This document shows positions 16,736 through 24,621 of a stretch of DNA of 31,779 nt, one piece after another. The notes beneath the pieces were generated by a model that did not search any database, was not told the origin of the DNA, and saw only the letters and a list, made by a program, of their open reading frames with translations. Within the stretch, counting starts at the first letter, position 1, and every line of letters starts with the position of its first letter. A program made the translations under genes and the position numbers. The DNA comes from an uncultured Flavobacteriales bacterium (GTDB taxonomy: Bacteria > Bacteroidota > Bacteroidia > Flavobacteriales > Flavobacteriaceae), in assembly GCA_913009535.1 (NCBI GenBank), contig CAJVXR010000007.1, positions 1 through 31,779 of the forward strand. The letters are read 5' to 3'.

Positions 16736-17365
16736 ATGAAAAAATACTCTATTGAATTTTTAGGTACATTTTTTTTATTATTAATTAGCGGTCTTGCAGA
16801 TAACCCTATAGCTATTGGAGTTGGTTTGGCTGTTTTATGTTACATAGGTGGACATATTTCAGGAGCTCATTACAACCCAGCTGTAAGTATAGCCATGGTT
16901 ATAAGAGGGGAAATAAACAAAGTCGAATGTTCTAAATATATAATCTCACAAGTTTTAGGTGCAATTGCAGCTTCGTTTATATATTTCTTAATAACCAATA
17001 ATATATTTGAAATACAGCCTAGCAGTGATACAACTAGAGTACAGTTTTTAATTTCTGAATTTATTTTTACTTTTTTATTAGTGTTAACCATCTTATTTGT
17101 TGGTACACATCCAAAACTTAAAGGAAATCAATTTTATGGGGCTGTAATAGGACTTTGTGTTATGACTAGCCAATATTCAATTGGTGAGATTTCTAGCTCC
17201 GCATTAAACCCTGCTATTTCAATAGGGCCAGCTTTGTTTAATATATTTAATGGTGAGGGAAGTAACATGTCATTAGCATTTAGTCCTTATTATGTTGTAA
17301 TAACAATTATCAGTGGTATTTTTGCTGCTTATTTATTTAAATTTTATTTAAAAGAAAATAATTAA
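16736..17365 (+). CDS. Aquaporin/MIP-family channel lacking the selectivity-filter Arg
   Basis: This 209-residue protein has six hydrophobic segments and two NPA boxes: HYNPAVS (Asn47) after segment 2 and ALNPAIS (Asn158) after segment 5, the MIP hourglass fold. 'GGHISGAHYNPAVS' is classical. The residue right after the second NPA is Ile161, where AqpZ and GlpF have the Arg that forms the aromatic/arginine selectivity filter. The pore is therefore expected to have different selectivity, perhaps more permissive to neutral solutes (inference). It sits in the inner membrane and may carry water, glycerol, hydrogen peroxide or another small solute. Its stop overlaps the ATG of the flavin reductase gene (TAATG), so the two are co-translated. 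Confidence 0.88.
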   Translation: MKKYSIEFLGTFFLLLISGLADNPIAIGVGLAVLCYIGGHISGAHYNPAVSIAMVIRGEINKVECSKYIISQVLGAIAASFIYFLITNNIFEIQPSSDTTRVQFLISEFIFTFLLVLTILFVGTHPKLKGNQFYGAVIGLCVMTSQYSIGEISSSALNPAISIGPALFNIFNGEGSNMSLAFSPYYVVITIISGIFAAYLFKFYLKENN

Positions 17366-17991
17366 TGGTTCATTTTGATCAAGAAAAGCTAGACAGCTTA
17401 CATAACATTTATAAAATAAATTTAATAAATAGTTGCTCTGGATATAAACCAGCTAATTTAATTGGGACTGTTTCAAAAAGTGGTGTAGAGAATGTTGCAA
17501 TATTTAGCTCTGTAATTCATGTTGGATCTAACCCACCTCTATTAGGATTTGTAGTACGACCTTCAGGCGATGTACCACGTAATACATATAAAAACATTAT
17601 AGAAACTGGAGTTTACACAATCAATCACGTCTTTGAATCCATAATAGATGATGCACACCACACCTCTGCTAGATATGACGAAAATATCTCAGAATTTGAT
17701 GTAACTGATTTAAACACTGAATATAAAAAAGAAATCACTCCTCCTTTTGTAAAAGGATCCCCTGTTCAAATGCAAATGCAGTATGTTAATGAGTATTATA
17801 TTAAAGAAAACAATACAACACTTGTTCTTGGAAAAATAATTAACCTTTTTGTGAAAGATGAAATTATTGAGAAAGATGGATATATAAATTTAGGAAAAGG
17901 AGATGTAGCTACAGTAACAGGTTTAGACGGATATTCAGTCCCAAAATTGAAAAATAGAAAAGGCTACCAAAGACCTAAATCAAATATTTAA
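17365..17991 (+). CDS. Flavin reductase-like FMN-binding split-barrel protein
   Basis: The 208-residue protein matches the flavin reductase-like domain: 'PANLIGTVSKSGVENVAIFSSVIHVGSNPPLLGFVVRPSG' spans the FMN-binding strands, with the Ser/Gly pair before 'NPPLLGF' contacting the flavin. 'PRNTYKNIIETGVYTIN' and a later 'LGKIINLFV' also fit. Such proteins either reduce flavins with NAD(P)H or bind flavin tightly as oxidoreductases. In marine flavobacteria a protein of this type often lies close to photolyase/cryptochrome genes, so supply of reduced flavin is a plausible role (inference). It overlaps the aquaporin stop by one base. A 154-base gap with no terminator hairpin I can see separates it from the next gene. 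Confidence 0.85.
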   Translation: MVHFDQEKLDSLHNIYKINLINSCSGYKPANLIGTVSKSGVENVAIFSSVIHVGSNPPLLGFVVRPSGDVPRNTYKNIIETGVYTINHVFESIIDDAHHTSARYDENISEFDVTDLNTEYKKEITPPFVKGSPVQMQMQYVNEYYIKENNTTLVLGKIINLFVKDEIIEKDGYINLGKGDVATVTGLDGYSVPKLKNRKGYQRPKSNI

Positions 17992-18145
17992 TTAAACAAA
18001 AAAATAAATGTTAATATTTCTATAATGTAGAGATATTTTGATATACCTTTTTGTAGATTTACTCTCTATATTATTATAATTAACAATAGGAAAATATTTT
18101 TTACTTATATTGGAAGAATTATATAATAATTAAAAATTAAATGTC

Positions 18146-18367
18146 ATGGAATTAATTGAAAGAGCACTAGAGTTTGAAACTAGAAAAACTTCTTATAAAA
18201 CAACAAATGAGAGAATTGTAGCGTCAAGAATAGTCAAGGCCCTTATTTTAGACATAAATGAAGTTTATAAAGAAAGTAAAGATGCTGAACTTATGGATCT
18301 CATGAAAAGATTAACTGTCATCAAAAGAAAAATAGAAAAAAGATTAAAAGGTAGACCAGGATCATAA
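18146..18367 (+). CDS. 73-residue basic helical protein of unknown family
   Basis: I do not recognise this family. The 73 residues are highly charged and likely all helical, with two predicted helices (about 2-12 and 22-68). The second contains 'RIVASRIVKALILDINEVYKES' and ends in a strongly basic tail (KRKIEKRLKGRPGS). No Cys, no signal peptide and no membrane segment are present, so it should be cytoplasmic; the basic end might bind nucleic acid or acidic protein surfaces (inference). Coding status is supported by the SDR gene starting 3 bases after its stop and by a normal amino-acid make-up. It is probably the first gene of the SDR-GPx-TspO-SRPBCC-photolyase operon, so it could be a regulator or partner of that set. 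Confidence 0.7.
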   Translation: MELIERALEFETRKTSYKTTNERIVASRIVKALILDINEVYKESKDAELMDLMKRLTVIKRKIEKRLKGRPGS

Positions 18368-18370
18368 CAT

Positions 18371-19054
18371 ATGAATAAAATATTAGTAATTGGAGGTAGT
18401 AGAGGAATTGGAAAAGAAGTTATCAACGAACTTATAAATGATAATTTAATAATAAACTTCAGTAGGAACAAACCCGAATTAAGCCACGCAAATTTAACTC
18501 ATCACACAATAGATGTGTTAAGTAGTGAACTCCCCGATCTAGAGGATATTTCAACTATTGTCTATTGTCCAGGTAGTATAAATCTTAAACCAATAGGTAG
18601 ATTTTCTTTGGACGAGTTTAGAGAAGATTTCGAGATAAATGTTATTGGAGCTGTAAAAGTTATTCAAAAATATATTTCAAGTTTAAAAAAATCTACTAAT
18701 GCTTCAATACTTTTATTTAGCACTGTTGCAACAAAATTAGGAATGCCATACCATGCTAGTGTAGCTGCTTCAAAATCTGCTGTTGATGGACTTGTCAAAA
18801 CTTTGGGAGCAGAATTAGCCCCTAAAGTTAGGGTTAACGCCATAGCGCCCACAATAACAAATACTGACCTTGCTTCTAAATTACTTAGAAACGAAAAAGT
18901 AATCGAAAATATGATAGAAAGACATCCATTAAAAAAAATACTTAACCCTGAAGAAGTAGCTAAAATGGCTAAGTTTCTTATTTCTACTGATGCAGCTTCA
19001 ATTTCAGGTCAGACATTTAATCTTGATGCTGGAATTGTATCTTTTAAAATTTAA
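18371..19054 (+). CDS. Atypical short-chain dehydrogenase/reductase without the catalytic Tyr
   Basis: The 227-residue SDR has the nucleotide loop GGSRGIG (8-14), a catalytic-tetrad-type Asn90 in 'EINVIGAV', Ser117 in 'LLFSTVA' and Lys135 in 'VAASKSAVDGL'. The YxxxK Tyr position is Val131. The remainder, including 'RVNAIAPTITNTDLA' and 'SISGQTFNLDAGI', is normal for the classical SDR fold. It probably binds NAD(P)H in the cytoplasm, but the usual Tyr-dependent hydride chemistry is in doubt. I believe similar Tyr-less SDRs sit near photolyase genes in other flavobacteria (memory, not checked). It begins 3 bases after the 73-residue gene and is followed 6 bases later by the glutathione peroxidase gene. 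Confidence 0.85.
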   Translation: MNKILVIGGSRGIGKEVINELINDNLIINFSRNKPELSHANLTHHTIDVLSSELPDLEDISTIVYCPGSINLKPIGRFSLDEFREDFEINVIGAVKVIQKYISSLKKSTNASILLFSTVATKLGMPYHASVAASKSAVDGLVKTLGAELAPKVRVNAIAPTITNTDLASKLLRNEKVIENMIERHPLKKILNPEEVAKMAKFLISTDAASISGQTFNLDAGIVSFKI

Positions 19055-19060
19055 GTTTTT

Positions 19061-19600
19061 ATGAAATTATTAAATAGTTTTTTACTAGTAATTAGTTTAA
19101 CATTAATACCTCAAATTATGAATAGTCAAAATTCAATATATGATATATCAATTACTGGAATTGATGGTAAAGAGATTAAAATTTCTGAATTTAAAAATAA
19201 ACATATTTTATTCGTAAATGTAGCCTCAAAATGTGGGTTTACAGGCCAATATGAAGGTCTTCAAGAATTATATGAAAAGTATAAATCGAATTTAGTTGTT
19301 GTTGGAGTGCCAAGTAACGAATTTGGTGGTCAAGAGCCTGGAACATCACTTGAAATTGCAACTTTTTGTACAGATAAATATGATGTAGACTTTGTGATGA
19401 CAGAAAAAGTTAAAGTTAAGGGAAATGAGCAGCATCCATTATACAAGTGGCTGACAAATAAGGATTTAAATAATGTGAGTAGCTCTACTGTAAGATGGAA
19501 TTTTCAAAAATACTTAATAAATGAACAGGGTGAATTTGTAAATTATTGGTATTCGCTTACCAAACCAATGAGTGAAAAAATTACCAAATATTTAGAATGA
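19061..19600 (+). CDS. Glutathione peroxidase-family thiol peroxidase, exported
   Basis: The 179-residue protein has an N-terminal signal-like segment (MKLLNSFLLVISLTL, then NSQN), suggesting a periplasmic location. The fold is that of GPx: peroxidatic Cys58 in VASKCGFT, Gln91 in NEFGGQEPG, and Trp-Asn in 'RWNFQKYLI'. It is the Cys form, not selenocysteine. Cys103 (IATFC) could act as a resolving thiol with a thioredoxin-like donor, as in many bacterial members (inference). It should reduce hydrogen peroxide or lipid hydroperoxides. The stop overlaps the TspO start as ATGA. Its place beside TspO and photolyase supports a role against light-driven oxidative damage. Confidence 0.9.
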   Translation: MKLLNSFLLVISLTLIPQIMNSQNSIYDISITGIDGKEIKISEFKNKHILFVNVASKCGFTGQYEGLQELYEKYKSNLVVVGVPSNEFGGQEPGTSLEIATFCTDKYDVDFVMTEKVKVKGNEQHPLYKWLTNKDLNNVSSSTVRWNFQKYLINEQGEFVNYWYSLTKPMSEKITKYLE

Positions 19601-20061
19601 AAATAATAATTAGAACTCTATTATTTCTTTTTATAAATTTTGTTCTTGTTTTATACGTTGGAAACCTATTAATGGATGATGGGGCATCATCCGAATGGTA
19701 TCTAAATCTTATAAAAGCACCATGGACTCCAGCAGGTTGGGTATTTGGATTTGCTTGGACATTTTTAATGTTATGCTTTGCAGTTTACCTTGCTAAACTC
19801 TCACTAATAAATACTTCCAAAAAGCTTATTTTAATTGTGTTGGTTCAATATTTTCTTAACATAATATGGAATTATCTATTTTTTAACCAACAAGAAATAA
19901 TATTAGGCTTAATTGATATCACATTATTAACATTTACGGTTGCATTTATTTTATTAAAGTACCTTCCTGTTATGAAATATTATTCACTACTAATGCTTCC
20001 ATACTTAATATGGCTTTTAATCGCAACTTCACTAAATCTATACATAGCTATTTATAACTAA
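19597..20061 (+). CDS. tspO: TspO/MBR tryptophan-rich sensory protein
   Basis: The 154-residue protein has five membrane helices. The TspO signature is clear: 'KAPWTPAGWVFGFAWTFL' (about 40-57) in the loop and second helix, 'IIWNYLFF' near 89-96, and a final helix with 'PYLIWLLIATSLN'. TspO proteins bind porphyrins and related ligands and take part in tetrapyrrole, oxidative-stress and light responses; Trp and aromatic residues line the pocket. Length is normal. The start overlaps the GPx stop by 4 bases (ATGA) and the stop overlaps the next start by one base (TAATG), so translation is tightly coupled on both sides. Confidence 0.93.
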   Translation: MKIIIRTLLFLFINFVLVLYVGNLLMDDGASSEWYLNLIKAPWTPAGWVFGFAWTFLMLCFAVYLAKLSLINTSKKLILIVLVQYFLNIIWNYLFFNQQEIILGLIDITLLTFTVAFILLKYLPVMKYYSLLMLPYLIWLLIATSLNLYIAIYN

Positions 20062-20525
20062 TGAAAATTTACAGATTCAAAAAAAGTCAATTATTACCAA
20101 TAACAATAAATGAAGCCTGGGATTTCTTAAGCGATCCAAATAATTTAAAAAAAATTACTCCAGATTATATGGGTTTTAATATTTTAGAAAAAGAGGATAC
20201 AAAAATGTATGCAGGTCAAATTATTCAATACATAGTAACTCCAATTTTGGGGATACCTACAAAATGGGTAACTGAAATAACACATGTAAAAGATAAAAGT
20301 TATTTTGTTGATGAACAACGGTTCGGACCTTATAGCTTATGGCATCATAAGCATTTCATTAAAGAAGTAGATGGAGGAATCGAAATGTTAGATATAATTG
20401 ATTACAAAATTCCGTTAGGTTTTATAGGTAGGTTAGCAAATCCAATATTAGTAAAACCTAAGCTTAATGAAATATTTAATTATAGAAAAAAGAAATTAGT
20501 TGAACTTTTTGGAGAACTTAAATAA
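20061..20525 (+). CDS. SRPBCC-family ligand-binding protein
   Basis: This 154-residue cytoplasmic protein has the Bet v 1/START-like pattern: first strand 'YRFKKSQLLPITINEAWDFLSDPNNLKKITP', then strands 'IIQYIVTPILGIPTKWVTEITHV', 'FVDEQRFGPYSLWHHKHFIKEV' and 'GGIEMLDIIDYKIPLG', and the closing long helix. The 'WDFLSDPNNL..ITP' and 'GPYSLWHHKH' segments mark the coenzyme Q-binding/cyclase-like subgroup that often lies next to photolyases. The ligand is unknown; it could carry a hydrophobic pigment, isoprenoid or quinone (inference). It overlaps both neighbours by one base (TAATG), so its product is probably made in step with TspO and photolyase. Confidence 0.88.
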   Translation: MKIYRFKKSQLLPITINEAWDFLSDPNNLKKITPDYMGFNILEKEDTKMYAGQIIQYIVTPILGIPTKWVTEITHVKDKSYFVDEQRFGPYSLWHHKHFIKEVDGGIEMLDIIDYKIPLGFIGRLANPILVKPKLNEIFNYRKKKLVELFGELK

Positions 20526-21832
20526 TGAGAGAAAAGATTAGTTTTTTTTGGTTTAGAAGAGATTTAAGAATAGATGATAACACTGGACTCAGTAAAGCTC
20601 TTAACGGGGATCATAAAATAATTCCACTATTTATCTTTGATAGTGAAATCACTGACGAACTTGAAATAGATGATCCTAGAATTAATTTTATTTATGATCA
20701 ATTAAGTTCAATTAATATTAAAGTCAGTTCACTTTACAACTCTAAAGTTTTAGTATTAAAAGGTAATCCATTACAGGTAATTCAAGATTTAATCAACAAG
20801 TATGATACACATGCTTTTTACACAAATAATGATTATGAACCTTACGCTATTAATAGAGACAACAAAGTACATGATCTTTTAAAAGATAATGGTGTTAAAT
20901 TTCTAAGCTTCAAAGACCAAGTTATTTTTGAAAAAAATGAAATCACAAAAGATGATAAAACTGCATATGTAGTATACACCCCATATATGAAAAAATGGAA
21001 AGTCAAGCTACAGACTTTAGATTTAGATAAACAAATCAATAACATTTTAGTAAATAATTTTAGATCTAATAATGAAGATTTTAATTGGTATGATTTAGAG
21101 TATTTTGGTTTTAAGAAATCTAATAAAAAAATACCTAATTATAAGCTTAATGATAGTCTTATTGAAAATTATCAAAAAGAACGAGACTTTCCAGCTTTAG
21201 ACTCTACAACTAAAATAGGGCCTCATTTAAGGTTTGGAACAGTAAGTATTAGAAAAATTGTATCTGAAGTAATTAATAGTGAAAATGAAGTTTTCTTGCA
21301 AGAACTAATATGGAGAGAATTCTTTATGCAAATTTTATGGTTTTTCCCCAACACTCAAACTAAATGCTTTAAAGTTAAATATGAAAAAGTACAATGGTTA
21401 AAGGACGAAGTCTCATTTAAGCAATGGTGTGAGGGTAAAACTGGATACCCAATAGTAGATGCAGGAATGAGAGAATTAAACTCTACTGGCTATATGCATA
21501 ACAGAGTTAGAATGGTTACTGCTAGTTTTTTATGCAAACATTTATTATTAGATTGGAGATTAGGTGAGGCATATTTTGCAAAAAAACTTTATGATTATGA
21601 ATCTTCTAGCAATATAGGTAATTGGCAGTGGGCAGCTGGTACAGGAGTAGATGCAGCACCATATTTCAGAATATTTAACCCCACAACTCAAGCCTTAAAA
21701 TTTGATAAGGAATTGAAATATATTAATAAATGGGTGACTGATTTAAATGATCTAAACTATCCTCAACCAATAGTTGATCATAAGTTTGCTAGACAGAGGT
21801 GCTTAGAAGCTTACAAAAAAGGTTTAGAATAA
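20525..21832 (+). CDS. phrB: Class I DNA photolyase (probably CPD photolyase)
   Basis: The 435-residue protein has the N-terminal antenna-chromophore domain (FWFRRDLRIDDNTGL) and the C-terminal FAD domain. The signature block contains 'ELIWREFF', 'GYPIVDAGMRELNSTGYMHNR', 'ASFLCKHLLLDWRLGE' and 'WQWAAGTGVDAAPYFRIFNP'. Residues matching E. coli CPD photolyase sites are present: Glu and Trp of ELIWREF, the Met after HNRVR, Asn four residues before the first Trp of WQW, and the WQW and DWR tryptophans of the electron-transfer chain. These favour repair of cyclobutane pyrimidine dimers over a pure cryptochrome, although a sensor role is not excluded. It closes the TspO/SRPBCC operon and overlaps the SRPBCC gene by one base. 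Confidence 0.9.
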   Translation: MREKISFFWFRRDLRIDDNTGLSKALNGDHKIIPLFIFDSEITDELEIDDPRINFIYDQLSSINIKVSSLYNSKVLVLKGNPLQVIQDLINKYDTHAFYTNNDYEPYAINRDNKVHDLLKDNGVKFLSFKDQVIFEKNEITKDDKTAYVVYTPYMKKWKVKLQTLDLDKQINNILVNNFRSNNEDFNWYDLEYFGFKKSNKKIPNYKLNDSLIENYQKERDFPALDSTTKIGPHLRFGTVSIRKIVSEVINSENEVFLQELIWREFFMQILWFFPNTQTKCFKVKYEKVQWLKDEVSFKQWCEGKTGYPIVDAGMRELNSTGYMHNRVRMVTASFLCKHLLLDWRLGEAYFAKKLYDYESSSNIGNWQWAAGTGVDAAPYFRIFNPTTQALKFDKELKYINKWVTDLNDLNYPQPIVDHKFARQRCLEAYKKGLE

Positions 21833-21855
21833 GTTACTAAAAATTTCTATATTTA
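21824..21855 (+). promoter_or_regulatory. Weak promoter candidate for the M20 gene
   Basis: TATATTTA at 21848-21855 is one base off the -7 box. TTA at 21824-21826 lies 21 bp upstream, inside the end of the photolyase gene. The ATG is 20 bases downstream. The 42-base gap holds no terminator, so read-through from photolyase is also possible. Confidence 0.35.
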
Positions 21856-21874
21856 GTATCTAAACAATTTTTTT

Positions 21875-23311
21875 ATGAAAAAGCACACTACTCTGTCCTT
21901 ACTATTCATGTTTTCTATGAATATAATTTTCTCCCAATCTGAAATTTCAGAAATAAATAAAGATATTTTAAATTCAATTGAAAAGCATTCCTCAAATCTG
22001 ATTAACATTAGTGATAAAATATGGAACCTTGCTGAAACTGCTTTTAACGAGCATGAGTCTTCTAAACTATTAGCCGATTACGCTTCTGAGAATGGTTTTA
22101 ACGTAGAAATGGGTGTCGCAGGTATGCCAACAGCTTTTGTTGCCACTTACGGACAAGGAGAGCCAGTTATTAGTGTTTTAGGTGAGTTTGATGCTTTGCC
22201 TGGAATATCTCAAGAAACTAAACCTATAAAATCTCCACTTGTAGATGGAGGAGCTGGACATGGTTGTGGTCATAATTTATTTGGATCAGGAAGTTTGGGT
22301 GCTGCAATTGCTATAAAAGAATTAATAGAGAGTGGAAAAATAAGTGGTACAGTTAAGTTCTTTGGGACTCCGAGTGAAGAAAAATACTTTGGCAAAATAT
22401 GGATGGTTAAAGAAGGTTTATGGGACGATGTTGATGTTAATATTAGCTGGCATCCTGCTGCACAAACTGCTGCAGATGTACAAAGCTCTTTAGCATTGGT
22501 TGATTTTAAAATTGAGTGGTTCGGTCAAGCCGCACATGCATCTATGGATCCATGGAACGGTAGAAGTGCTTCAGATGCATTAGAACTATACACAACTGGT
22601 GTCAATTACTACAGAGAGCATGTACAGCCAACTGTAAGAATGCATTATCACATACAAGATGGAGGACAAGTAGTTAATGTTGTGCCGGATTACTCTAAGC
22701 TGTGGATGAGAGTGAGAGACACTAAAAGGTCTGGCATGAATCCAGTTTATGAAAGAGTTGTAGAAATGGCTGAAGGAGCTGCAATTTTAGCAGATGTAGA
22801 CTTTAAAGTATCTCTAATTTCAGGAATTTATGAAGTTTTAGTTAATAGAACTGGAGGAGCAGTTATGCAAAAAAACTTAGAGCTACTAGGTCCAATTAAA
22901 TATACAGATAATGAAATTACATTTGCAAAAAAAATTCAAGAGGTAACTTTAAAACCTCAAGTAGGTATGGATGCAGAGATTAGACCATTATTAGATACAA
23001 GAGAACATCCCGGCGGAGGTTCCACTGATGTAGGAGATGTTAGCTGGAATGTTGCTAATATTAATTTAGGTGTTGCAACTGCACCTGTAGGAACACCATG
23101 GCATTCATGGGCTGTAGTAGCTTGTGGAGGTATGAGTATTGGACACAAAGGAATGCTACATGCTTCTAAAGCTATGGCAATGACTATGTCAGACCTATAC
23201 CTAAATAAAGAATTAGTAAAAAATATTAAAAATGAGTATTTAGAAAGAAAAGGAGATGAAGTATATGAAGCAATGGTTCCAGAAGGACCACCGCCTGTAA
23301 ATGATAATTAA
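21875..23311 (+). CDS. Exported M20-family amidohydrolase (AbgB-like)
   Basis: The 478-residue protein has an N-terminal signal peptide (MKKHTTLSLLFMFSMNIIFSQ) and the M20D amidohydrolase pattern: 'GEFDALPG' (~107-114), metal-binding 'GHGCGHNLFGSGSLGAA' (~128-144), and 'FGTPSEEKYFGK' with the Glu-Glu pair (~166-177). 'SWHPAAQT' and a dimerisation-domain segment 'WFGQAAHASMDPWNGRSASDAL' follow, and 'HKGMLHASKAM' lies near the C-terminus. This set resembles AbgB, the p-aminobenzoyl-glutamate hydrolase subunit, and aminoacylase-like enzymes; the substrate is an amide of an amino acid but cannot be named. Export to the periplasm is predicted. The gene is convergent with murA: both stop codons share the TTAA at 23308-23311. 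Confidence 0.88.
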   Translation: MKKHTTLSLLFMFSMNIIFSQSEISEINKDILNSIEKHSSNLINISDKIWNLAETAFNEHESSKLLADYASENGFNVEMGVAGMPTAFVATYGQGEPVISVLGEFDALPGISQETKPIKSPLVDGGAGHGCGHNLFGSGSLGAAIAIKELIESGKISGTVKFFGTPSEEKYFGKIWMVKEGLWDDVDVNISWHPAAQTAADVQSSLALVDFKIEWFGQAAHASMDPWNGRSASDALELYTTGVNYYREHVQPTVRMHYHIQDGGQVVNVVPDYSKLWMRVRDTKRSGMNPVYERVVEMAEGAAILADVDFKVSLISGIYEVLVNRTGGAVMQKNLELLGPIKYTDNEITFAKKIQEVTLKPQVGMDAEIRPLLDTREHPGGGSTDVGDVSWNVANINLGVATAPVGTPWHSWAVVACGGMSIGHKGMLHASKAMAMTMSDLYLNKELVKNIKNEYLERKGDEVYEAMVPEGPPPVNDN

Positions 23312-24615
23312 ACCCTTTCTATTTTAGCTCCTATAGACCTTAATCTTTCATCAATATTTTCATATCCCCTATCAATTTGCTCTATGTTATGAATAGTTGA
23401 TGTTCCCTTAGCAGAAAGAGCTGCTATTAATAAAGAAATTCCTGCTCTTATATCTGGAGATGTCATTGTAGTAGCTTTTAACATTGATTTAAAGTCATGA
23501 CCTATGACTGTAGCTCTATGTGGATCACATAAAATAACTTTAGCACCCATGTCAATCAATTTATCAACAAAAAATAATCTACTTTCAAACATTTTTTGAT
23601 GAATAAGAACACTTCCTCGAGCTTGTGTAGCTACTACTAATATAATACTTAGTAAATCAGGTGTAAAGCCTGGCCATGGTGCATCGGAAATTGTTAGTAT
23701 TGAACCGTCAATATAGTTTTGAATTTCGTAACCATTTTCATGGCCTGAAACAAATATATCATCATTCTTTTTTTGAATATTTATTCCTAGTTTTCTAAAG
23801 ATAAATGGAATTTGGCCTAAATTTTCCCAACTAACATTTTTAATAGTCAAATCGCTTTTAGTCATAGCAGCTAAACCAATCCAACTACCAATCTCTATCA
23901 TATCTGGAAGCATAGTATGTTCAGTTCCATTTAGAGTTTTTACTCCTTCAATGATTAAAAGATTTGATCCAACTCCAGAAATTTTAGCACCCATTCTATT
24001 TAGCATCTTGCATAACTGCTGAATATAAGGCTCACATGCAGCATTATAAATAGATGTTTTTCCTTTAGCTAAAACTGAAGCCATTAATATATTTGCGGTT
24101 CCCGTAACTGAAGCTTCATCTAATAAAATATAAGCACCTACTAGTTGATCAGATTCAACTCCATAGAAATTATCCTCTTTTCTATATCTAAATTTAGCAC
24201 CTAGTTTAATAAGTCCTTCAAAGTGAGTATCTAACCTTCTTCTTCCTATTTTATCACCTCCTGGTTTAGGAATATAACCTTTACCAAACCTCGCCAACAA
24301 AGGACCAACAATCATAATAGACCCTCTTAAACCTTTTCCATCAATCTTAAACTCATCAGATTCAAGATAACTTAAATCAATTTGATCACTTTGAAATGTA
24401 TAGGAATTATTGTCAATTTTATTTACTTTAACACCAAGCTTTATTAGTAAACTAATTAGCTTATTTACATCAATAATATTTGGGATATTATTGATTTTAA
24501 CTTTTTTATCTGTTAAAAGAACAGCACAAAGTATTTGGAGTGCTTCATTTTTTGCACCTTGAGGAAATATCTCTCCTTTAAGTTTGTGTCCACCTTCTAT
24601 TTTAAATGATTGCAT
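23308..24615 (-). CDS. murA: UDP-N-acetylglucosamine 1-carboxyvinyltransferase, Asp-type
   Basis: The 435-residue MurA catalyses transfer of enolpyruvate from PEP to UDP-GlcNAc, the first committed step of peptidoglycan synthesis. Visible marks: 'GAKNEAL' with Lys22, 'GLRGSI' with the Arg near 97, the active-site loop 'PKPGGDKIGRRRLDTH', 'DEASVTGTANILMA', 'LPDMIEIG' and 'TSPDIRAG' with Asp of the PEP site. The residue equal to E. coli Cys115 is Asp121. Cys to Asp is known to keep activity while blocking covalent attack by fosfomycin, so natural fosfomycin tolerance is expected. Length is a little above the usual ~420. The DUF4290 gene lies 6 bases upstream, probably in the same operon. Confidence 0.95.
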   Translation of the reverse strand: MQSFKIEGGHKLKGEIFPQGAKNEALQILCAVLLTDKKVKINNIPNIIDVNKLISLLIKLGVKVNKIDNNSYTFQSDQIDLSYLESDEFKIDGKGLRGSIMIVGPLLARFGKGYIPKPGGDKIGRRRLDTHFEGLIKLGAKFRYRKEDNFYGVESDQLVGAYILLDEASVTGTANILMASVLAKGKTSIYNAACEPYIQQLCKMLNRMGAKISGVGSNLLIIEGVKTLNGTEHTMLPDMIEIGSWIGLAAMTKSDLTIKNVSWENLGQIPFIFRKLGINIQKKNDDIFVSGHENGYEIQNYIDGSILTISDAPWPGFTPDLLSIILVVATQARGSVLIHQKMFESRLFFVDKLIDMGAKVILCDPHRATVIGHDFKSMLKATTMTSPDIRAGISLLIAALSAKGTSTIHNIEQIDRGYENIDERLRSIGAKIERV

Positions 24616-24621
24616 TAGAAC

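Noticed and set aside
17992..18145. 154-base gap before the 73-residue gene, searched for a gene, operator or terminator
   Set aside because: Only very short frames, no hairpin with T-run, and only imperfect -7-like boxes (TATATTGG at 18106-18113) without a -33 partner; nothing firm to annotate.
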